The notes beneath the pieces are model-generated. The model was not told the origin of the DNA and searched no databases. It was given only the letters and a program-made list of their open reading frames with translations. Both the position numbers and the translations under genes were made by a program. Of a stretch of 64,000 nt of DNA, positions 32,019 through 47,400 are shown in pieces (within the stretch, counting starts at the first letter, position 1; each line of letters starts with the position of its first letter). This DNA comes from Termitomyces sp. T153 (taxonomy: Eukaryota > Basidiomycota > Agaricomycetes > Agaricales > Lyophyllaceae): NCBI GenBank assembly GCA_018296165.2, contig JACKQL020000109.1:1-64000 (forward strand). Reading direction: 5' to 3'.

Positions 32019-32598
32019 CAAAATATAGGTGTAGGAAAACAGCACACGACCAATGGTATAAGGGTCTTATATGGAATCTGAATATTGTCGCAGGTTGGTC
32101 ACATCACGCCCAAAACCGGAACCAACGGAAAAGATCGGGAGTAGTCAAGTCTAGATCTCCACACGTTGCAGGTATTTCGCGATTGAATAGCTAACTTTAC
32201 AGATAAAAGTTTTACAACAAGAGATTTTCGTGTCAGAGCCAAAAGAAAGGTTCAACAATCTACACCAGATATCAACGTAGTCCTTATAGACCAGGGGGGA
32301 TTCGTCGGATGACAGAATGCTTTCACATCCGCAGCACACTAAGTGACTGACATGCGACCACGAGAATCTGAGGTAGAGATAATATCGATATCGACCAGCG
32401 CAGAAGTAAATATACATACTTGAAGTCCGAACAGTGAAGGAACCGCGTGAACCGTATGGAACGTACCACGTGGCTAGTTATATAAGCTTAAATGATCAAT
32501 GACGGCACTTCATAAGAACGATACTCATACCACAACTAAGTACACGGCAGACAAGCGGTGGACTCAAACTTGCTACCGACGACATATCTATCCTTGTC
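32019..32598. promoter_or_regulatory. Divergent intergenic region upstream of VPS13
   Basis: TATATAAG at 32479-32486 lies about 113-120 bp before the VPS13 ATG. CACGTG at 32467-32472 is an E-box-type palindrome next to it. The remainder holds no open frame that I can support. The leader of the small minus-strand gene is also here. Confidence 0.5.
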
Positions 32599-35500
32599 AT
32601 GTGGTGGCTTGATCCCGGAAAGGAGGTTCTGAATGTGGTGGGTTCTAACCTGAAATCAACTTGGTTCTTGGAAACTGATAGTTTTACCAGTTGTTCAATC
32701 GAATTCTGGCTCCGTATGTCGAGAATCTCGACCTCAACCAAGTAAACTATGGAATTGGACAAGGTACGCCGACATATGCTACTCTTCAATTTCAACTACA
32801 TTCCATGCAGGTCAACTTACTCTCCACAATTTACGACTCAAAAAGGATGCTTTAGACAAGTTTCGATTGCCAGTGGATGTTCTTCAAGGTACGTGGTTAG
32901 AATAGGAGGACTGCCGATATCCAACGTCATGTGATTCAGGACATTTGGGAAAATTATCTCTCTCTCTGCACTGGCTCAACCTTGGCAACCAACCGGTCGA
33001 AATACTAGTTGAAGATGTATATCTCCTTGTCGTCCCTTCTTCTCAAACCTTGCACGATCCTCTAGAGGATGAGACAAGAGCACATGCTGCAAAGCTCGAG
33101 AGATTAGAAAACGCAGAATTGCTTCGTATGCGTAGTCAGACGGAGGTTTCAGGTACGATGTTTGAATCCCAGGCAGCTCAGACGATAATTTGTTCTGCAA
33201 GGTGATTCCCCGCAAAGTCAGGGACTATGGGAATCTCTCATTGCCAAGATTATCAATAATCTACAGATAACCGTCAAAAACATCCACATGCGATATGAGG
33301 ATAATCTGAGTGTTCCAGGCGTATGTTACTTCTCTTTCGACTTGCCTTTCTTGACACCTCTGGATAGCATCCATTTGCAGCCGGAGCTACCTTGTCGGAG
33401 TTTACTGCCGTTTCTGTCGATGAACACTGGGAACCAGCATTCATTGAAAGTACCGCTGGGGCCATACACAAGGTATTTCAAAGTCCTTAGTCCTTAAACC
33501 TAATCTGTTTTCTTACCATCACCATTGCATCTTCAGTTGGCGAATCTACAATCATTGACACTCTACTTCGACACAGATTCTCGTAGTCTAGCTGAACTGT
33601 CTCCTGCTGAATCCAAAAAGAAATTTTTTGACATGGTGAGCCCTTTTTCGTGGCATATAGTTCAATTTGTTAATTTGCTCAGATATCACACGGAGAACGT
33701 GATAGCCCTCACCAGTTCATCCTCAAGCCAGTGTCCGGAGAAGGACGTGTAAGACCTTGTTTTTCTTCTTCAATTCCTGTCTTCACGCTTTTTAGGTCAT
33801 TGTCAATCATAAAATCAATGAGAATACTCCTCGATTTGACGTACACCTGATTTTTGATGAGATCGGTGTTGCTCTTGACAACAACCAGTATCGGGACATT
33901 ATTTCCCTGCTTGATATGTACCATGTTTACATTCGCCGGCGCCAGGTGAGCTGTCTTTTTTATATACCCGACTCAAAATATTGATATTCTAAATAGTACA
34001 ACAAATATCGACCTCAAGAACATTCCCTGAGCACTGGAAAAACTCGTCTACTATTCGCAGCTACTGCAGTTCTGGAAGGGATCCGCGAACGTAATCACAA
34101 GTGGACATGGAGTTACTTTGCTGAACGCAGAGACAATAGGAATAAATATATCGATCTCTTCGAGAAGAAGACTCTGAGTGTACTTGGAAAGGCAGTAAGT
34201 TTGCTCTCGGCCGTTCATGGTCTCTTTAAATAGATTGCTCTCTGCTAGGAAATGCATGACATCGAAGCCCTTGAAAGGAAATTGTCATACGAAGACATCC
34301 GTCTCTACAGGTCCCTCGCACGTTCGCGCCTGCGCAAGGACCAAGTCTTGCGCAACAGGCTCGAGAGTGAAAGACGAACTCGAATTTCGCAGCAAAGTTG
34401 GACTAGTTGGCTTTGGGGCTCGTCAACGAACGCAACCTCCGATGAGGATTCTGCCTTTACTACGATGACAGCAGACCAACGGAAAGAATTGTATGCCGTC
34501 ATTGATTACGACGAAAAGGAATCCCTTAGTGAATCTTTACAATCTCCACGCGATTCTCTCAAGGCTCGAATTGCTGCAAAATTGAACAAAGGATCATTCA
34601 CTCTCAGGACCAATTCTTTCGGTGATGCTCAAGATATTATATCGGTTGTCTTCGACAGATTCCAGGCTAATTTTCTGCAGCGAGCCGACAACCTTGAAGC
34701 TTCTATATCATTGGGAGGGTTGGGGGTTTTTGATAATACTACACCCGGAAGTCGCTACCACCAAATCGTTCGTGTCAAAGACACGAAAAATGATGCTGTA
34801 AATCCAATTTTCAGCGTCTGCGAAGAAAAGTCGCAAAATGACCACTTTTTCTTTGTAAAGTTTGAAAAGAGTCCTCTGGATGAGAGAGCAGACAGTGCGT
34901 TGACTATGCATATGCGTCACATGGAGATCGTCTACCATAGGAGCTATGTGGAAGCTATCTACAAGTTCTTGAAGCCTCCCGCTAGTCAATTGGAGTCAAT
35001 CGAAGCTCTTTTAGTTAGTTACTGTTTATATTTCTTGTCCATTATTATTTGTCTGACGAGATTTAGAGCGTCGCAAGCCAAACGTTTGAAGGATTGCGTA
35101 AAGAAACACGAGCCGGTCTGGAATTTGCGTTACAGACTCATAAAACGATTGACATTCATCTCGACATGAATGCACCTGTCATCATCATCCCAGAAGAGTA
35201 CGTCATTGGTGGACCTCGCCAATGTGCTACGCTTATCACCTTACGTAGTGTGACGTCTCACGATTGCAAACACTTGGTCATTGATGCTGGCCACATTTCA
35301 ATCGAGAGTGACTTGGTTGATAAGAGTGTCATTGAGTCTATACACTTAAAACGCAACAAGAAATACGACGATCAAGATTACGAATATCTTGAATCCCTTA
35401 TGTACGATAAGGTTTCGCTGAAGTTGGATGCAGCTCAGGTTCGCCGTGACTACTATTATTGGTGATATAATAATGGTTATTTGCTCCCAGTTTATCATTG

Positions 35501-38500
35501 GTAACAATCTGCGAACATGCCTGGACGCCCTTGATAGCAGTTCTAGAGATTCCTTGCATCTTTTGGAACGGATCAACATCGATTTACAAGTTCAGAACTC
35601 GATCGTTCCCACTGTTCTCAGCCTTGCGCGCTTCAAGGTTTCTGGCAAGCTGCCATCGCTCAAGGTCAACTTCTCCGACACGAAGTACAAAGCTTTAATG
35701 CGACTGATAGAGGTTTGTATACCCAAATTTGGGGACGAAATGGAGCCTCAAAATGCCGTGTCCGGTTCCATGGGAATCTCAATGCCCGTCTCCTTCCCAT
35801 TGCCCCACGCGCTGTTCGGCCCTTCCGGAGAATACGAGGTGGAAATTGACGGTGATGGGGGCGGCAACGACATCGACGATGATAGTTCTCATGAAGATCT
35901 ATTTTTCGAAGCCGACGACGGAACCAGCGGGGTACGTTGTTAGGTAAATATAGCGATCTTGGATCCACCTGATACCCACATTACAGTTTCCAGAGATACG
36001 TCAACGTACGTTTGAACTCACATTTCAAGTGGACAACCTCCGAGCGACGATTTCCAAGTCCATTTCAGACGACGTGGAGAAGCCCCTGGGTGATATCTCT
36101 TTTGAACGTTTCATGTTTTTTTTCGTCCTCTCGAAGTATGAGATGAAAGTTGATGTCAATCTTCGGTTTGTCCCTATTTCCTCACTGTGTCTTTGTGTGA
36201 CTAACGCGTCTTCACAAGCTTCCTTGCTTTGGATCTTGTCCAACCAGACATGCTACAGCCTCTTAGGTTCATATCCTCCGCCGATGCGAGCTCTTCACTT
36301 GAGAGTCATCAAGATATCCTTATTGTCACTTATACCAAAGTACAGAAAGAATCTCCCGAATTCGCGACTCTCTATGACAGTATTGACCAGAACGTCGATA
36401 TTGAAGTGTCTACTTTTATATTTCGTACCGCTCCAGAGCCGGTCATCTCTCTGTATGACTTTGTGATGACGACATTCGCGTCTCAGGCTAGCCGCCAAAC
36501 GTCGGCTCACGAAATCCAAGCCAGTCAAGATATCTATAATATCAAGCAATCAAATAATGATGCAGCAGATGGCAAAATACGGATCCTTGTCAAGCTCGCA
36601 AGTGTACAGGGTATAAGCTTTTAGGGCATCTTTATCCTCGTATCTGACAGATTCTAAAATAGTCATTTTGGTCCACGAATCGCGAAGTCTTGCTACGCTT
36701 TCTTTGTCTACCGCTGATGTAACGGTTTTCTTACGACCTAAAACTCTTTGTGTCACAGGTCGATTGGGTAGCCTCGCTCTCAGCAATGATACGCAAACAT
36801 ACGCTATACTGGAAGAATTTAATCACATTATCTCTATCGAAGGCCAGAATTTTGCCGAATTCCGATATCAAACTTTTCATCCTTCCGAGGAGTCATACGC
36901 AGGATTCAAATCCTCGGTGTATCTTAACGCCGCTTCAGTGAAGCTTCACTATCTAGAGCAGCCTCTTCGTGATATTTGTCTTTATGTCACTCGGCTTGCC
37001 AAACTCAAAGGTTTCTACGACGCCGCTGCTCAAGCTGCCGTACGCGTCCAATCAGCATCAAGTATAGAAAGAATGCATTTTGAAGTATCTATCAGAACTC
37101 CCATCCTTGTCTTTCCCTCGGACCCATCCAAATCGCGGGATACTCTCGTGATGAAACTGGGAGAAATCAGTGCTCGAAATTCGTTAGATTCGCTTGTGAA
37201 CAAGATTGCTGCCAGCCTTTCTGGGGTGCAACTTGTTTCAATCCTATATTACGATCAGCCTTCGACGTTGAAGATCATCGAAAACATTGACATCGGTGCA
37301 GATATTGTTCAAACGACTGGTATTGATCGTGAAATCGATACTGGTTATCCAGACACAAAGGTCGGTTCATTTGACGCAATGAGCTCCCCAGACTGACGTA
37401 TCACTGTAGGTTATCATTCAAGTCTCTGATGTCAAACTCCACCTCACCCAGGTACAGTATAATCTAATCGTTCAGCTCTCTCAATCTGTCCCAGCGGTTT
37501 TGGAGAGTTCGTCAAGCGAACCTTCTGCTTCATCATCACCATCTCCTGTGGATACATGGACATTTTCGGAAGCTGCTGTCAATTTGGAGCCCGAACTCAG
37601 GACGGTACCCTCAGCTTTCACAGAACTGACTTGGACATCCGTTGACCTCATCGTTTCAATCAATTCCATCAAACTTCACCTTTACGACACCAATGCGATC
37701 ACGGAAAACAACCTGAGAGACCACGGAATCGCTAGATTCTCTCTCAACGATAATGTTCTTCGTCTTAAATTGCTTTCAGATGGCTCAGGGGAAGCTCAAA
37801 TCATCCTCCGATCTTTCACAATGAGCAACACCCGCCCTGGAAGCACCAAGTTCCGAGAAATTATACCTGCTGCACAGCATGACCGTAATCAATTTATGAT
37901 ACTCTACACTATGTCTGGTGGAAATGACAGTATCTTGGTTCTCTCCGTTGATTCGCCCAAAATCCTGTTCGCTATCGATCCGGTCTTTGCGTTACTCACA
38001 TTCTTCACAGGCCAATTTCCGTCGAAACTTCCTCATGTGGGTGAAGACCATGTCCCATCTCGAACGGTGGACAATACACGGATTAACCATTTGAACTTCC
38101 GCGTAGACCTTTATGACTTGTCTGTCAGCATCCTTGAAAACGATTTGGTTCCGAATTGTCAGTCCATAACACTGTCCGTTAAACAGATACTTTTGTCGCA
38201 ACAGGTATTTTCCCTCTTAAGATACCATACCAAAACTTATTTTACATATTCTAGGGCATCATGGCATTTTCCGTGAACCGTCTGGGGATGTCTCTCATGC
38301 GTATGGGGAAGGCTTCAGAGAGTGTTCGATTTCTGGACGATGTTGACTTAACGGTGTCACTCGATAGCGGGTCATCTTTATCGCAAAAGATGACCAACAT
38401 TGAGATGGTCGTAAAGCCTGTAATCTTCCGAGCATCATACAGTGATCTCAATATGATAGCATCCATCATCAATAAGGCTATCTCTCTGTATGGTTCAATC

Positions 38501-41500
38501 AACACACAGAGTCCTTCGGAAGCCAATACCACGGCATCTACCTCGATTCCAAGATCTCTTGGACCTGAAACTTTGCATCAAACTCTTAATGCTCGTGTTC
38601 TCATATCTAAAGAACAGGTGATACCAATTAGGTTACACATCTAACGTGTGCTCATTCGTATCTACTAGCTGACTGGCTCTTTCGATGGCTTTCGTTTTGT
38701 GCTTGTCAGTGACATGAACGAACAGCCCATGTTGCATATGCAGATGAAGCCATTTATCATTGGGGCGAAAGAATGGTCTGGAGAGGTAGGCAGACATCTT
38801 ATTACCACCCTTGTGAGTTCATACAGTTTTGGTAGCTACAAGCAACGACGACCATGGCCATCCATGTCACTTATTGGAACTTGGCCAACTCTCACTGGGA
38901 ACCTTGTATGTGTACAGTTTGATCAGGTCCAAGGATTAAGTCTCATTTGCTTAGTGATCGATCCCTGGGCATTCACAATTGGGGTGCGTAGATCATTTGT
39001 CCTCGTGTTTCGCTCTCTGACCAACAGCAGATATCCAAAGACGCCACCTCAGGCACCAGCATAACGCTATCCGCCCGTGAACGCTTGGATGTCAATCTAA
39101 GCGCCACCTTCGCCGAATTGGTCACAACGTCTCTAAAATTATGGAATATTGAGGGTGATCATTCACGGCAAAAGCCCCGTGGCACTTATGCCCCATATCG
39201 CATTAGAAATCGCACAGGCTCAGCCATACTTGTCTGGTCTGATATGGACAACAGTTTGGGTAACAAGGACTCAGGAGCTTTGAAGATCTTGAATGATCAG
39301 ATTGTCGACTGGCGTTTTGATGATTGGAAGACAATGAGAGAGGTCAATTTGTATTTGATTCTCATCGTGATCCTGTTCTCAACTCTCCAAACAGCACGTC
39401 TCTTCAGGCCAACATAGTATTGGTCTGCAAATTGTTGGGAAAACCTGGGAACAACTTCGCAGCATCCATGTCGATCGCGAGGGAGAGTTTGTTTTCTCTC
39501 TCCGCCCTCGAACCAAGTACCCCAACCGATTGCTCTGTGAAATCAGGGTGGTGGACAACGTCAAAGTCATCACCGTCCGATCCGTATACAAAGTCGAAAA
39601 TCAAACCCTCTACCCTCTGGAATTGACCGTTGTAGATGACACGGGACATCCAGTCTACTCGCTGGAAAAGATTTCTCCAGGACAAGACTATTCCCTTCCT
39701 ATCGAGGCTGTCACCCAGAATAGAATTAGAATCCAACCAGATCGTATGTTCCCTTTCTATAACAAAGCCACTGATACTAGCTTTTGCACCCCAGAGGGCT
39801 TTGGGTACAAATGGTGTTCTGCCATACGCTTGGAGGACTTTTTGACAAAGAGAAGTTTCACTATCAAATGTCCACACACCAATCCCGAGGAAGCAGCATT
39901 CCGATTTCAGGCTTGGTTGCAAACAGATTCTCAGGATACTGCAGTAGGGTAAGCCATGCAAAAGTGCGTGTGCATCAAGACTTCTCATATTCTTCCCCAG
40001 GAAGGCTCCGAAAATCAATCTCAAACTCAGAGCTCCTCTGGAGCTTGAGAATTTGTTGCCCTACAATCTTGAATATCGAATATACGATAAAAACACCGAT
40101 CAGAATTGGCGAAGTTACTTGAGAAAAGGTGGCGTCATGCCAGTCCACTCAGTCGAGCTCAGCCATTTCGTTCTTCTCAATATTGATATCCAAGACTCTG
40201 GTAGGTTACCTGTAAAAATCTTTTCGAGTTCTTGACCCTTTTGAAAGTTTTCGAGCCAAGCGACTTTGCGATCATTAACACAGATGGACACTCTGATTTT
40301 GACATTGAGAATCGCTTAACATTGCAAGACCAGCACAATAGAAAACTGAATATAAGGTTAAATTATGTGTAAGAAATTTCTCATCTCATCCCCACTTCGG
40401 CGCCTACGAATTTCCAGTCGATATCCTGAATCTGGTGGTGCTTTTAAAGTCCAAATTTATTGCCCGTTCATCGTCGTGAACAAGACTGGGCTTTCATTCT
40501 CAATAAAATCGGCTCGTGCCACTCGCACGGGTTCCAAGGATGTTGCCGGAGAACTACAACCAGGTTAGATGCATCTTTTCGCTGATCTAACAACTTCTCG
40601 ATCTTCAATTATTTAGGCCCGCTGTCAAAACCCTTCCCCTTCCGTAAGTCCTTTATAGTGTTCTACGGGGCCTGTTAGAACCTTGTTTATATTCTAGTAC
40701 TTTCACATCCACAGGATGGTTATGAGTATATTTTCAGGGTTGGCGACTCGGTGTGGTCAAAGGTAAGTAACTCGAAGCGGTATGAGGTTGGTTAACAGTT
40801 GTGTAGATCGTCAGTGTGGAAGCTCCAGCAGCAGAAATGGCTCTTGTCATTCAATCTCAGAAACAAAAGTCCGACGAAGTGCACGTTGGTCTTACTTGGA
40901 GTGAAGGCATCGGCAAGTACAAGCTGACAAAAGTCATTACTTTGGCTCCCAGATTCATGATCAAGAACAATCTTACTCAAATTATTTCCTTCCGTGAACA
41001 CGGTGCTCCTCCACGCGATCGATCTCTCATCGAGCCGGGAGAACGAAGACCAATTCATGTTATTCGAATGGGGGAGGCAAAATTATTGACGATAGCGTAT
41101 CCTGGCTTGAATGCTCAATGGTGGGTACGATATCAGTATAATACTTGTTATCTGGTACTAAACACCCTCAGGTCTTCGCCAATCAATCTTGAAGACATTG
41201 GAACTATTCACTTCCGTCTACGGGCACCAAATCATAACGAAAGCGAGATCGGGCTCGTACGCGCCGATGTTCGTATTGATGGCTCTACTATATTTGTGTC
41301 TTTTTCGACGTCTGAGGAATGGCCATTTACTATTGAAAACGAGAGTGAATATACAGTGAAACTTTGTCAACAAGTAAGCTACATTGATGATTGGTCAAGG
41401 CTTTACATCACCTGCTACCTCTAGGATCACTATGAAGAGTTTTCCTCTGTGAAAGTGAAAACACATCCAACTTATATCATTGGTCGCCACAATTCTGTTC

Positions 41501-44214
41501 CGTATGCCTGGGACTATCCAGCGGCGAAGGACAAAAAGATCGTCCTCGAAGTCAATAATGTTCAGAGAGTCATTGATATCATGGAGATAGGAGATTTGAT
41601 GCCTTTCAAGTTCAATGTACGTCAAATGACTCATAAGACCTCTGTCGTCGTTCAAGATGAGCCCAGGTCGATGACCAGACGACAGCAATTTCCCTGGATG
41701 TTCGCGCGGATGGACATCGACAGGTTCTCCGCATCAGCGATTATAATCCAGAGCGCAGTGTCTACAAACCGCGGTCACGTAGTTCTGTGTTACTCGCGCG
41801 GCAAGATACCCTGTCCGGCAATTCTGAGGCGTTTGAAGCGGTAGCCGAACAAGTTTCTCCCACACTTACCTTCATCATAGATTTTGCGGGAATTGGAGTT
41901 TCACTCGTGAACAAACGAGTGGTGGAAGTTGTTTATGTACTCCTCGACGCACTGAAGCTTGAATACACAAATAGCGCTGTTGCTCAGGCTTTCAACATGT
42001 CGTGTGGAATGGTACAAGTGGACAATCAACTACATGACGCACTGTATCCTGTCGTCATTCAGCCGACTCCGATCGGAAAAGAATCCAGTGGGGTGGCGGC
42101 TCTTCCAACCGTTCAGACATCAATCCTATGGTTGAAGGATCAAGGTGGGTTATTTCCCATTATAATAGGAGTGTCCTAAATCACTTGAAAATTGGTGAAT
42201 GGCAGAACATGGTGTCTTTTTCGTGAAATATTGCTCTATATTATTACAAGCGCTGACTATCGAAGCTGACGAAGACTTATTATTCGCTCTCTATGAGCTG
42301 ACTCAAATTGAGGGGGCATCCTGGGAACGGGGTCCAGAGGAGTGGGTAACTTTGTTTTTATCACATTCATGCTCGAGACTGATTACCTACATAAGCGTCT
42401 TGATCCAGAACATTGATACTATCCCGGAGCCTCTTGATGATACTGTCGGGCAAGAATTGTACTTTGAGATTTTAGAGCTTCAACCTATCAAACTCTCGTT
42501 GTCGTTCATGCGTACAGAAAGGGTCAGTAGCGAAGAAACGTCAGTGCTCGAGTGCTCTTTCCCCTACCTGAATCTGACCATACATGTGCAGATTAAGTAT
42601 TCGAAATCCCTTTGCCGTTGTTGTCAACGCTCTTACTATGACGGTGGGAAACATCAACGACGCGCCCCTTGAGTTGAATGCCTTGGGTATCAAAGACATG
42701 CGATTGACTTTGCCAGAACTTCAGACTCGCATCACGTATCATTACCGCCAGGATATCCTCCGACAACTCTATCGTATCCTAGGGTCAGCGGATTTCATTG
42801 GTAACCCAGTCGGGCTCTTTACCAACGTTAGCTCTGGTGTTGCGGACATCTTCTATGAACCTTTTCATGGTGTTGTCATGCATGGGAATAAGGAATTAGG
42901 GATTGGGATAGCAAAGGTTCGAGTTCTCTCCTGCTAATCTAACAGGTTTTGACCAATAATAGGGGGCGGCAAGCTTTGTTAAAAAGACTGTTTTCGGCTT
43001 GAGTGACAGTGTGACCAAGTTCACAAGCAGCGTTGGAAAGGGTAGGCAAAATGATGTCATCTGTTGAATCGGTCTCAACTCGTCTTTTCTCTCTTCCTTT
43101 TTGAAATAAACTCGTCATGTAGGATTGTCTGCGGCCACTTTTGATTCTGAATACCAAGCTCGAAGAAGGATGGCACAGCGCAGAAACAAGCCTAGACATG
43201 CCATGTATGTTTGGTGGCCAATCATCTGATTCGTTGACTGATCACTTTCAAGTTATGGCATAGCAGCCGGGGGTGAAGCCTTTGCAAGTAGCGTGACTAG
43301 CGCGATGGAGGGTGTGCTGGTTTGTTCTTGCAGCATCTCCACCCCGAGTTATGGTTTGAATGAGTTTCCTGTTGTAGATGAAACCCATCGAGGGCGCAGG
43401 CTCAGAAGGTGTCATCGGCTTCTTTAAAGGAGTGGGTAAAGGACTTGTTGGGTATGCTCTTTTTCCTCATGAGTCACTCGTTTTTAACATATACCCTGCA
43501 GTGTTGTTACGAAACCTGTGATTGGTGTCTTTGACCTGGCATCCAATGTTTCCGAAGGTGATAAGGAGCTGTGTTGTTGACACTCCTACTGACCTGCAAC
43601 GTAGGAATTCGGAATACTACGACTGTTTTCGATAGCCCCGGTCGTGACAGGGTCAGACTTGTGCGTGTGCATTGCAGGACCACAAATCTATGTCACTCAT
43701 ATCCTATGGATCAATAGCCACGCCATGTACCCGCCGACGGAGTATTACGGGTGAGTTAGACATTTTCCCATCTCCTGATACTGACCAGGTACTGCTCAGC
43801 CTTATTCTGCTCGTGAGGCATCAGGACAATACTGGATGAAGGACCTTAGTAATGGTGCATACAGGCATGACTCGTATGTCGCTCATATCCGTAAGTCATT
43901 CATTACATTGGGTGGGCGACAGGAGAGGCGTCTTAAATCCACTAGATTCAACCGGAGATGACAGTGTCGTGCTTTTGACAACCTCAAGGGTGATACTGTT
44001 TTGGTCTAGGAATCTTCGACTCGACTGGGAGCTACCGTTCACAGAGATTCAAGGTGTTACAATTGAAGATACTGGAATCCGCTTTGCGCACAAAGCGGGT
44101 AACGAGAACGACAAGTTTGCGTTCATTCCCGACAAAAGCTCCCAATCTTGGTTTTTTAGCCATGTTGCCACAGTAGTAAAGGCCTTTAATGCAAAAAAGA
44201 GAATGGATGCATGA
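32599..44214 (+). CDS. VPS13: VPS13-family bridge-like lipid transfer protein
   Basis: VPS13 proteins form long hydrophobic channels that move lipids between membranes at contact sites. The ATG at 32599 opens MWWLDPGKEVLN. Early exons are 32599-32634, 32691-32763, 32811-32889, 32940-33152, 33202-33320, 33368-33472 and 33537-33635, all in phase. The chorein N terminus is clear: APYVENLDLNQVNYG, LRLKKDALDKFRLPVDVLQG, HWLNLGNQPVEILVEDVYLL, KNIHMRYEDN. The middle includes FDVHLIFDEIGVALDN. The VAB/SHR-binding region spans roughly 39100-41500 (APYRIRNRTGSAILVWSD, LELENLLPYNLEYRIYDK, APRFMIKNNLTQIISFREHG). ATG2-like C-terminal helices (42600-43500, GFFKGVGKGLVG type) and a PH-like domain (43850-44214, VVLLTTSRVILFWSRN) finish it. 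The product is about 3,000 residues or slightly more, normal for the family. I saw no unexplained frameshift, but not every intron was refined. Confidence 0.95.
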
Positions 44215-44457
44215 TTTTATTCTACAATTCTTTTATATGTATGATGTAGAGTTTCAATAGATTAAGTGAATGGTGGAAAACAGAAGACCCGAAAAGATTC
44301 GCGATGCATACAAGTCAATAAAGAAAAGTAAGTAAACCAGCATTAATTAAGGAGAGGGGTATGAAAAGTCAATATTTGCGAAGACAACTGTTAGCTAGGT
44401 ATGTAGAAATAGGGATATCCAATTCATAAACAAAGGAAGATTATTGTTACGATCGGT
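44215..44457. other. Convergent 3' intergenic region
   Basis: This 243-bp gap lies between the stops of VPS13 and the DENN gene. It is AT-rich with AATAAA-like motifs (CAATAAAG near 44318) and presumably contains both 3' ends. Confidence 0.5.
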
Positions 44458-47400
44458 CTAATATTCCGACCATGTGGCGTTAGATTCGGCACGGGTAGTG
44501 GCCTCACTTAGCGCATGTCGAAGTGCATGTCGATGGCGACTCGATGTTGACGGTTTGCGACTGAGCTCCCCAGTCAGGTTGTCCTTCAGTGTGACCTTGT
44601 CGCTACTTTGATTCTCGTCTTGGCCATGCTCGAAGCTACCATAACTCCCTCGTGGGCTTGTTGAGTAGGCACTCTGAAAGTCTGTGTCTGAGTCGTCTGT
44701 TGCTGTTGTCGATGTGGCTGGAGGCACCGACAAAGAATCAAGTGGAGACTGGACGCTGGAGGATGAAAGATGTGTTTCGATGCTGTTGTGTTCAGTAGGT
44801 GACTCTGATGTGCTCTGTTCTGGACGACTAGAGGGATCAGAGAAAGAGCGACGAGTCGGAGTTTGTTCCGTGGGAGTCGCAACAGCGAGACAAGATCGGG
44901 AGTACACAATCGTCCCTTCATCTGTGTGGGCACTGGTGCCAGTTTGTGACGAGGAAGCTGTTCCACTTCTAGTCCTACCTTTGCTCGTAGGCTTTGATTT
45001 GGGAGCCCGTCGATGAATGGAAGGTACATCTGAGGAGTCATCTTCACTTCCGTAACTCAGGATATTCCGTTTGGTCGAACGAAGTTCAGCAGTCAAAGCA
45101 TTCTCTAGCTGTGACGATAAGATTAAAATAGATGGACTTGTTAAAAACAATCTCACTACCTTTTTCTCGATCTCTAGAACTTTTTGAGCGATTTTGTCGC
45201 TCTTGAAGCTGATCCCTTCGTCTACAGCCGACATTCCGTCCTGAAGGAGGTCAACTTCAGAGGCCGAAAACCTCTTCTTCTTGTTTGGTGTTACCCGTCC
45301 ATCAACTTCAGGAATAGCTTCTTTGGTCTTGGTCACAGTGTTCACATTGTTTGTAGAAAGTTCTTCATCCTCAATTTCACCATACGATTCAGTCAAAGTC
45401 TCTTCTGTGCCAAATGTTCGCAGCAACCGAGTCTTCATCGCTGCATCGCTAGGCTGACGTGAGCGAGAAGGGCGGGACGTAGATGACAGGCGACTGTTGG
45501 GACGACTGCTTGGTCGAGAGCTCGCGTAGTCTGATTCATCGAGGTCAACGGCCATCGATGCCAAAGCTCTCTCAATCTGTGCTTCCACTTCCGCAACCAT
45601 TTCAGCACGCTCTTGCTCCATTTTTTCCATTGTCTCCCTCATGCGCTCTAATTCAAGGATAGCTTCTTTATGAGCTGACTCCGTCTCTTTGAGCTCTGCA
45701 AATGAAAAATTCAGACGACACATTGTGACTGATTTAGGTGCTGCATACGATTTTGAAGCTTGCTCTTCTCGGCAGCAGTCAAAGTGACAAGACCAGATAG
45801 TCTCTTCGTCTCTCGTTGCTCCTTGTTAATCTTGTTTCGCAGTTGATTTGCCTCAGCGCTTAACTTTTCAGCATATTGTTCAAAGGTAACAAACTTGTCC
45901 CTCCATAGATCCGATTCTGTCATTAAGAAATTGAGTCGTCGGGACAGTCGTCCGATCTTGGTTTCAAGGTCATCGCGAGCGTCCACGAAAGCGGTAGCAC
46001 GCTTTCGAATGGAGAGTTGGATCAATTGTTCGGCTGCAGTCAATTGGGGTGGTCTCTTCACTGCGCCGAACATACTAATCCGTTTCAACAAGGAGGGTTT
46101 CTTGTACTGGCGACAAAACCTCTGATTAAAAAAGCACGCAGAACACAACAGTATGATCATACCCTGTCTTGCAAGACGGCGTCAAAAGCCTGAATGAGAC
46201 GGGTGGAATGCCACCACTCGGGAGGTTTAATTTGTTCCGCTACAGCCGTAGAAGAGGCGCCTCGTTTGGCTTGTATCTTACATACAGGCCTGAAGCGTCC
46301 GGCCGGAAAGGCCTCCTTAAATTCGCTGGAGGGGCATCAATATAATCGTCGATGTTTGCAACTCAAGGAAGAAAGTACCTCGGGACAGAATGATCGGGGT
46401 GATAATGTGATTCAAAGGCAGCTAATAATCTTTGCCTATATTTATCACGTTGATGCTTCACAGAAACAACACCGGGTGGAGGCGACGGGCAGTTCCTACA
46501 CAATATCTGATGTCAGCGGTCGCATTGGAAGGCATATCACCATTATGAGCTCACAAATAATTGATATCCCTATAGAAATGATGAGATCAACATAGGACCA
46601 TCCGAATGACAAAGACATACAGATCACAGACGCAGACCTCGGGAGCGGGACGAATGCTGTACCTCGCCTCGGTGGCCAGCCCCATAATCCACGGACCAGG
46701 ATCATCAATATATATCTTTGCATCTCGAGAATGCACGGCTGGAAGAGAGATTCCATTCCAACCTCGTAGTTCAACGAGATATTTGATTGTGAACACAGCG
46801 ATCTAGAACATGGATCAGGGTTGAAGTTCACACTGGCAACATAAGGCATACCCCAAGCATAGCAGGATGTCGGGAAAGGAACAGAACTCGACCAGTGGGG
46901 GCAAGAGCAATCTACAAGATGTTACTCCAAAACGTTAGAAAGATCACAGGCACATACTTCGCAAATGGTAAGGATGTTGTCAAGATTCAAACATTTGAAT
47001 AGCGGCCACATAGTGAAGTTGATATCAACGAGGCCACGACCGAAATCCAGACCACCAGGGAAGCGAGCTATCACTTCGAGATTGGAATCGACACCATCAC
47101 TCCTAGGACTCGCGTCAAGCTTAACAAGGTCACCAGCACGAGGAGCGGGATGTGCAAGGATCTTAGAAATCTGCAGAGTATGCGACTGGACATCCTTGGA
47201 GAACCTTGCCCAGGAAAGGGTGAGGTAGTCACGCATTAGATCATAAACCGGGTGACGCGAAACGAGCGCTGAAGAAAAGAGAAGAAAATTTTTGAGAATC
47301 ATCATTAACGAGTTCATGGGACGGGACGAAGCTTACTGAGAGCGTAAGGAAGCCAAAATACGGTATCTCCTGGCAAAAACAATGTGCTTTCTCCAGGTCC

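Noticed and set aside
32599..44214. Frameshifts in VPS13
   Set aside because: Each apparent break that I examined coincides with a GT-AG intron of about 45-60 nt, and the spliced frame matches the family.
45711..46160. Separate coiled-coil gene next to the DENN gene
   Set aside because: The spliced DENN frame runs into the coiled coil through exons at 46200-46400, so one gene explains both.
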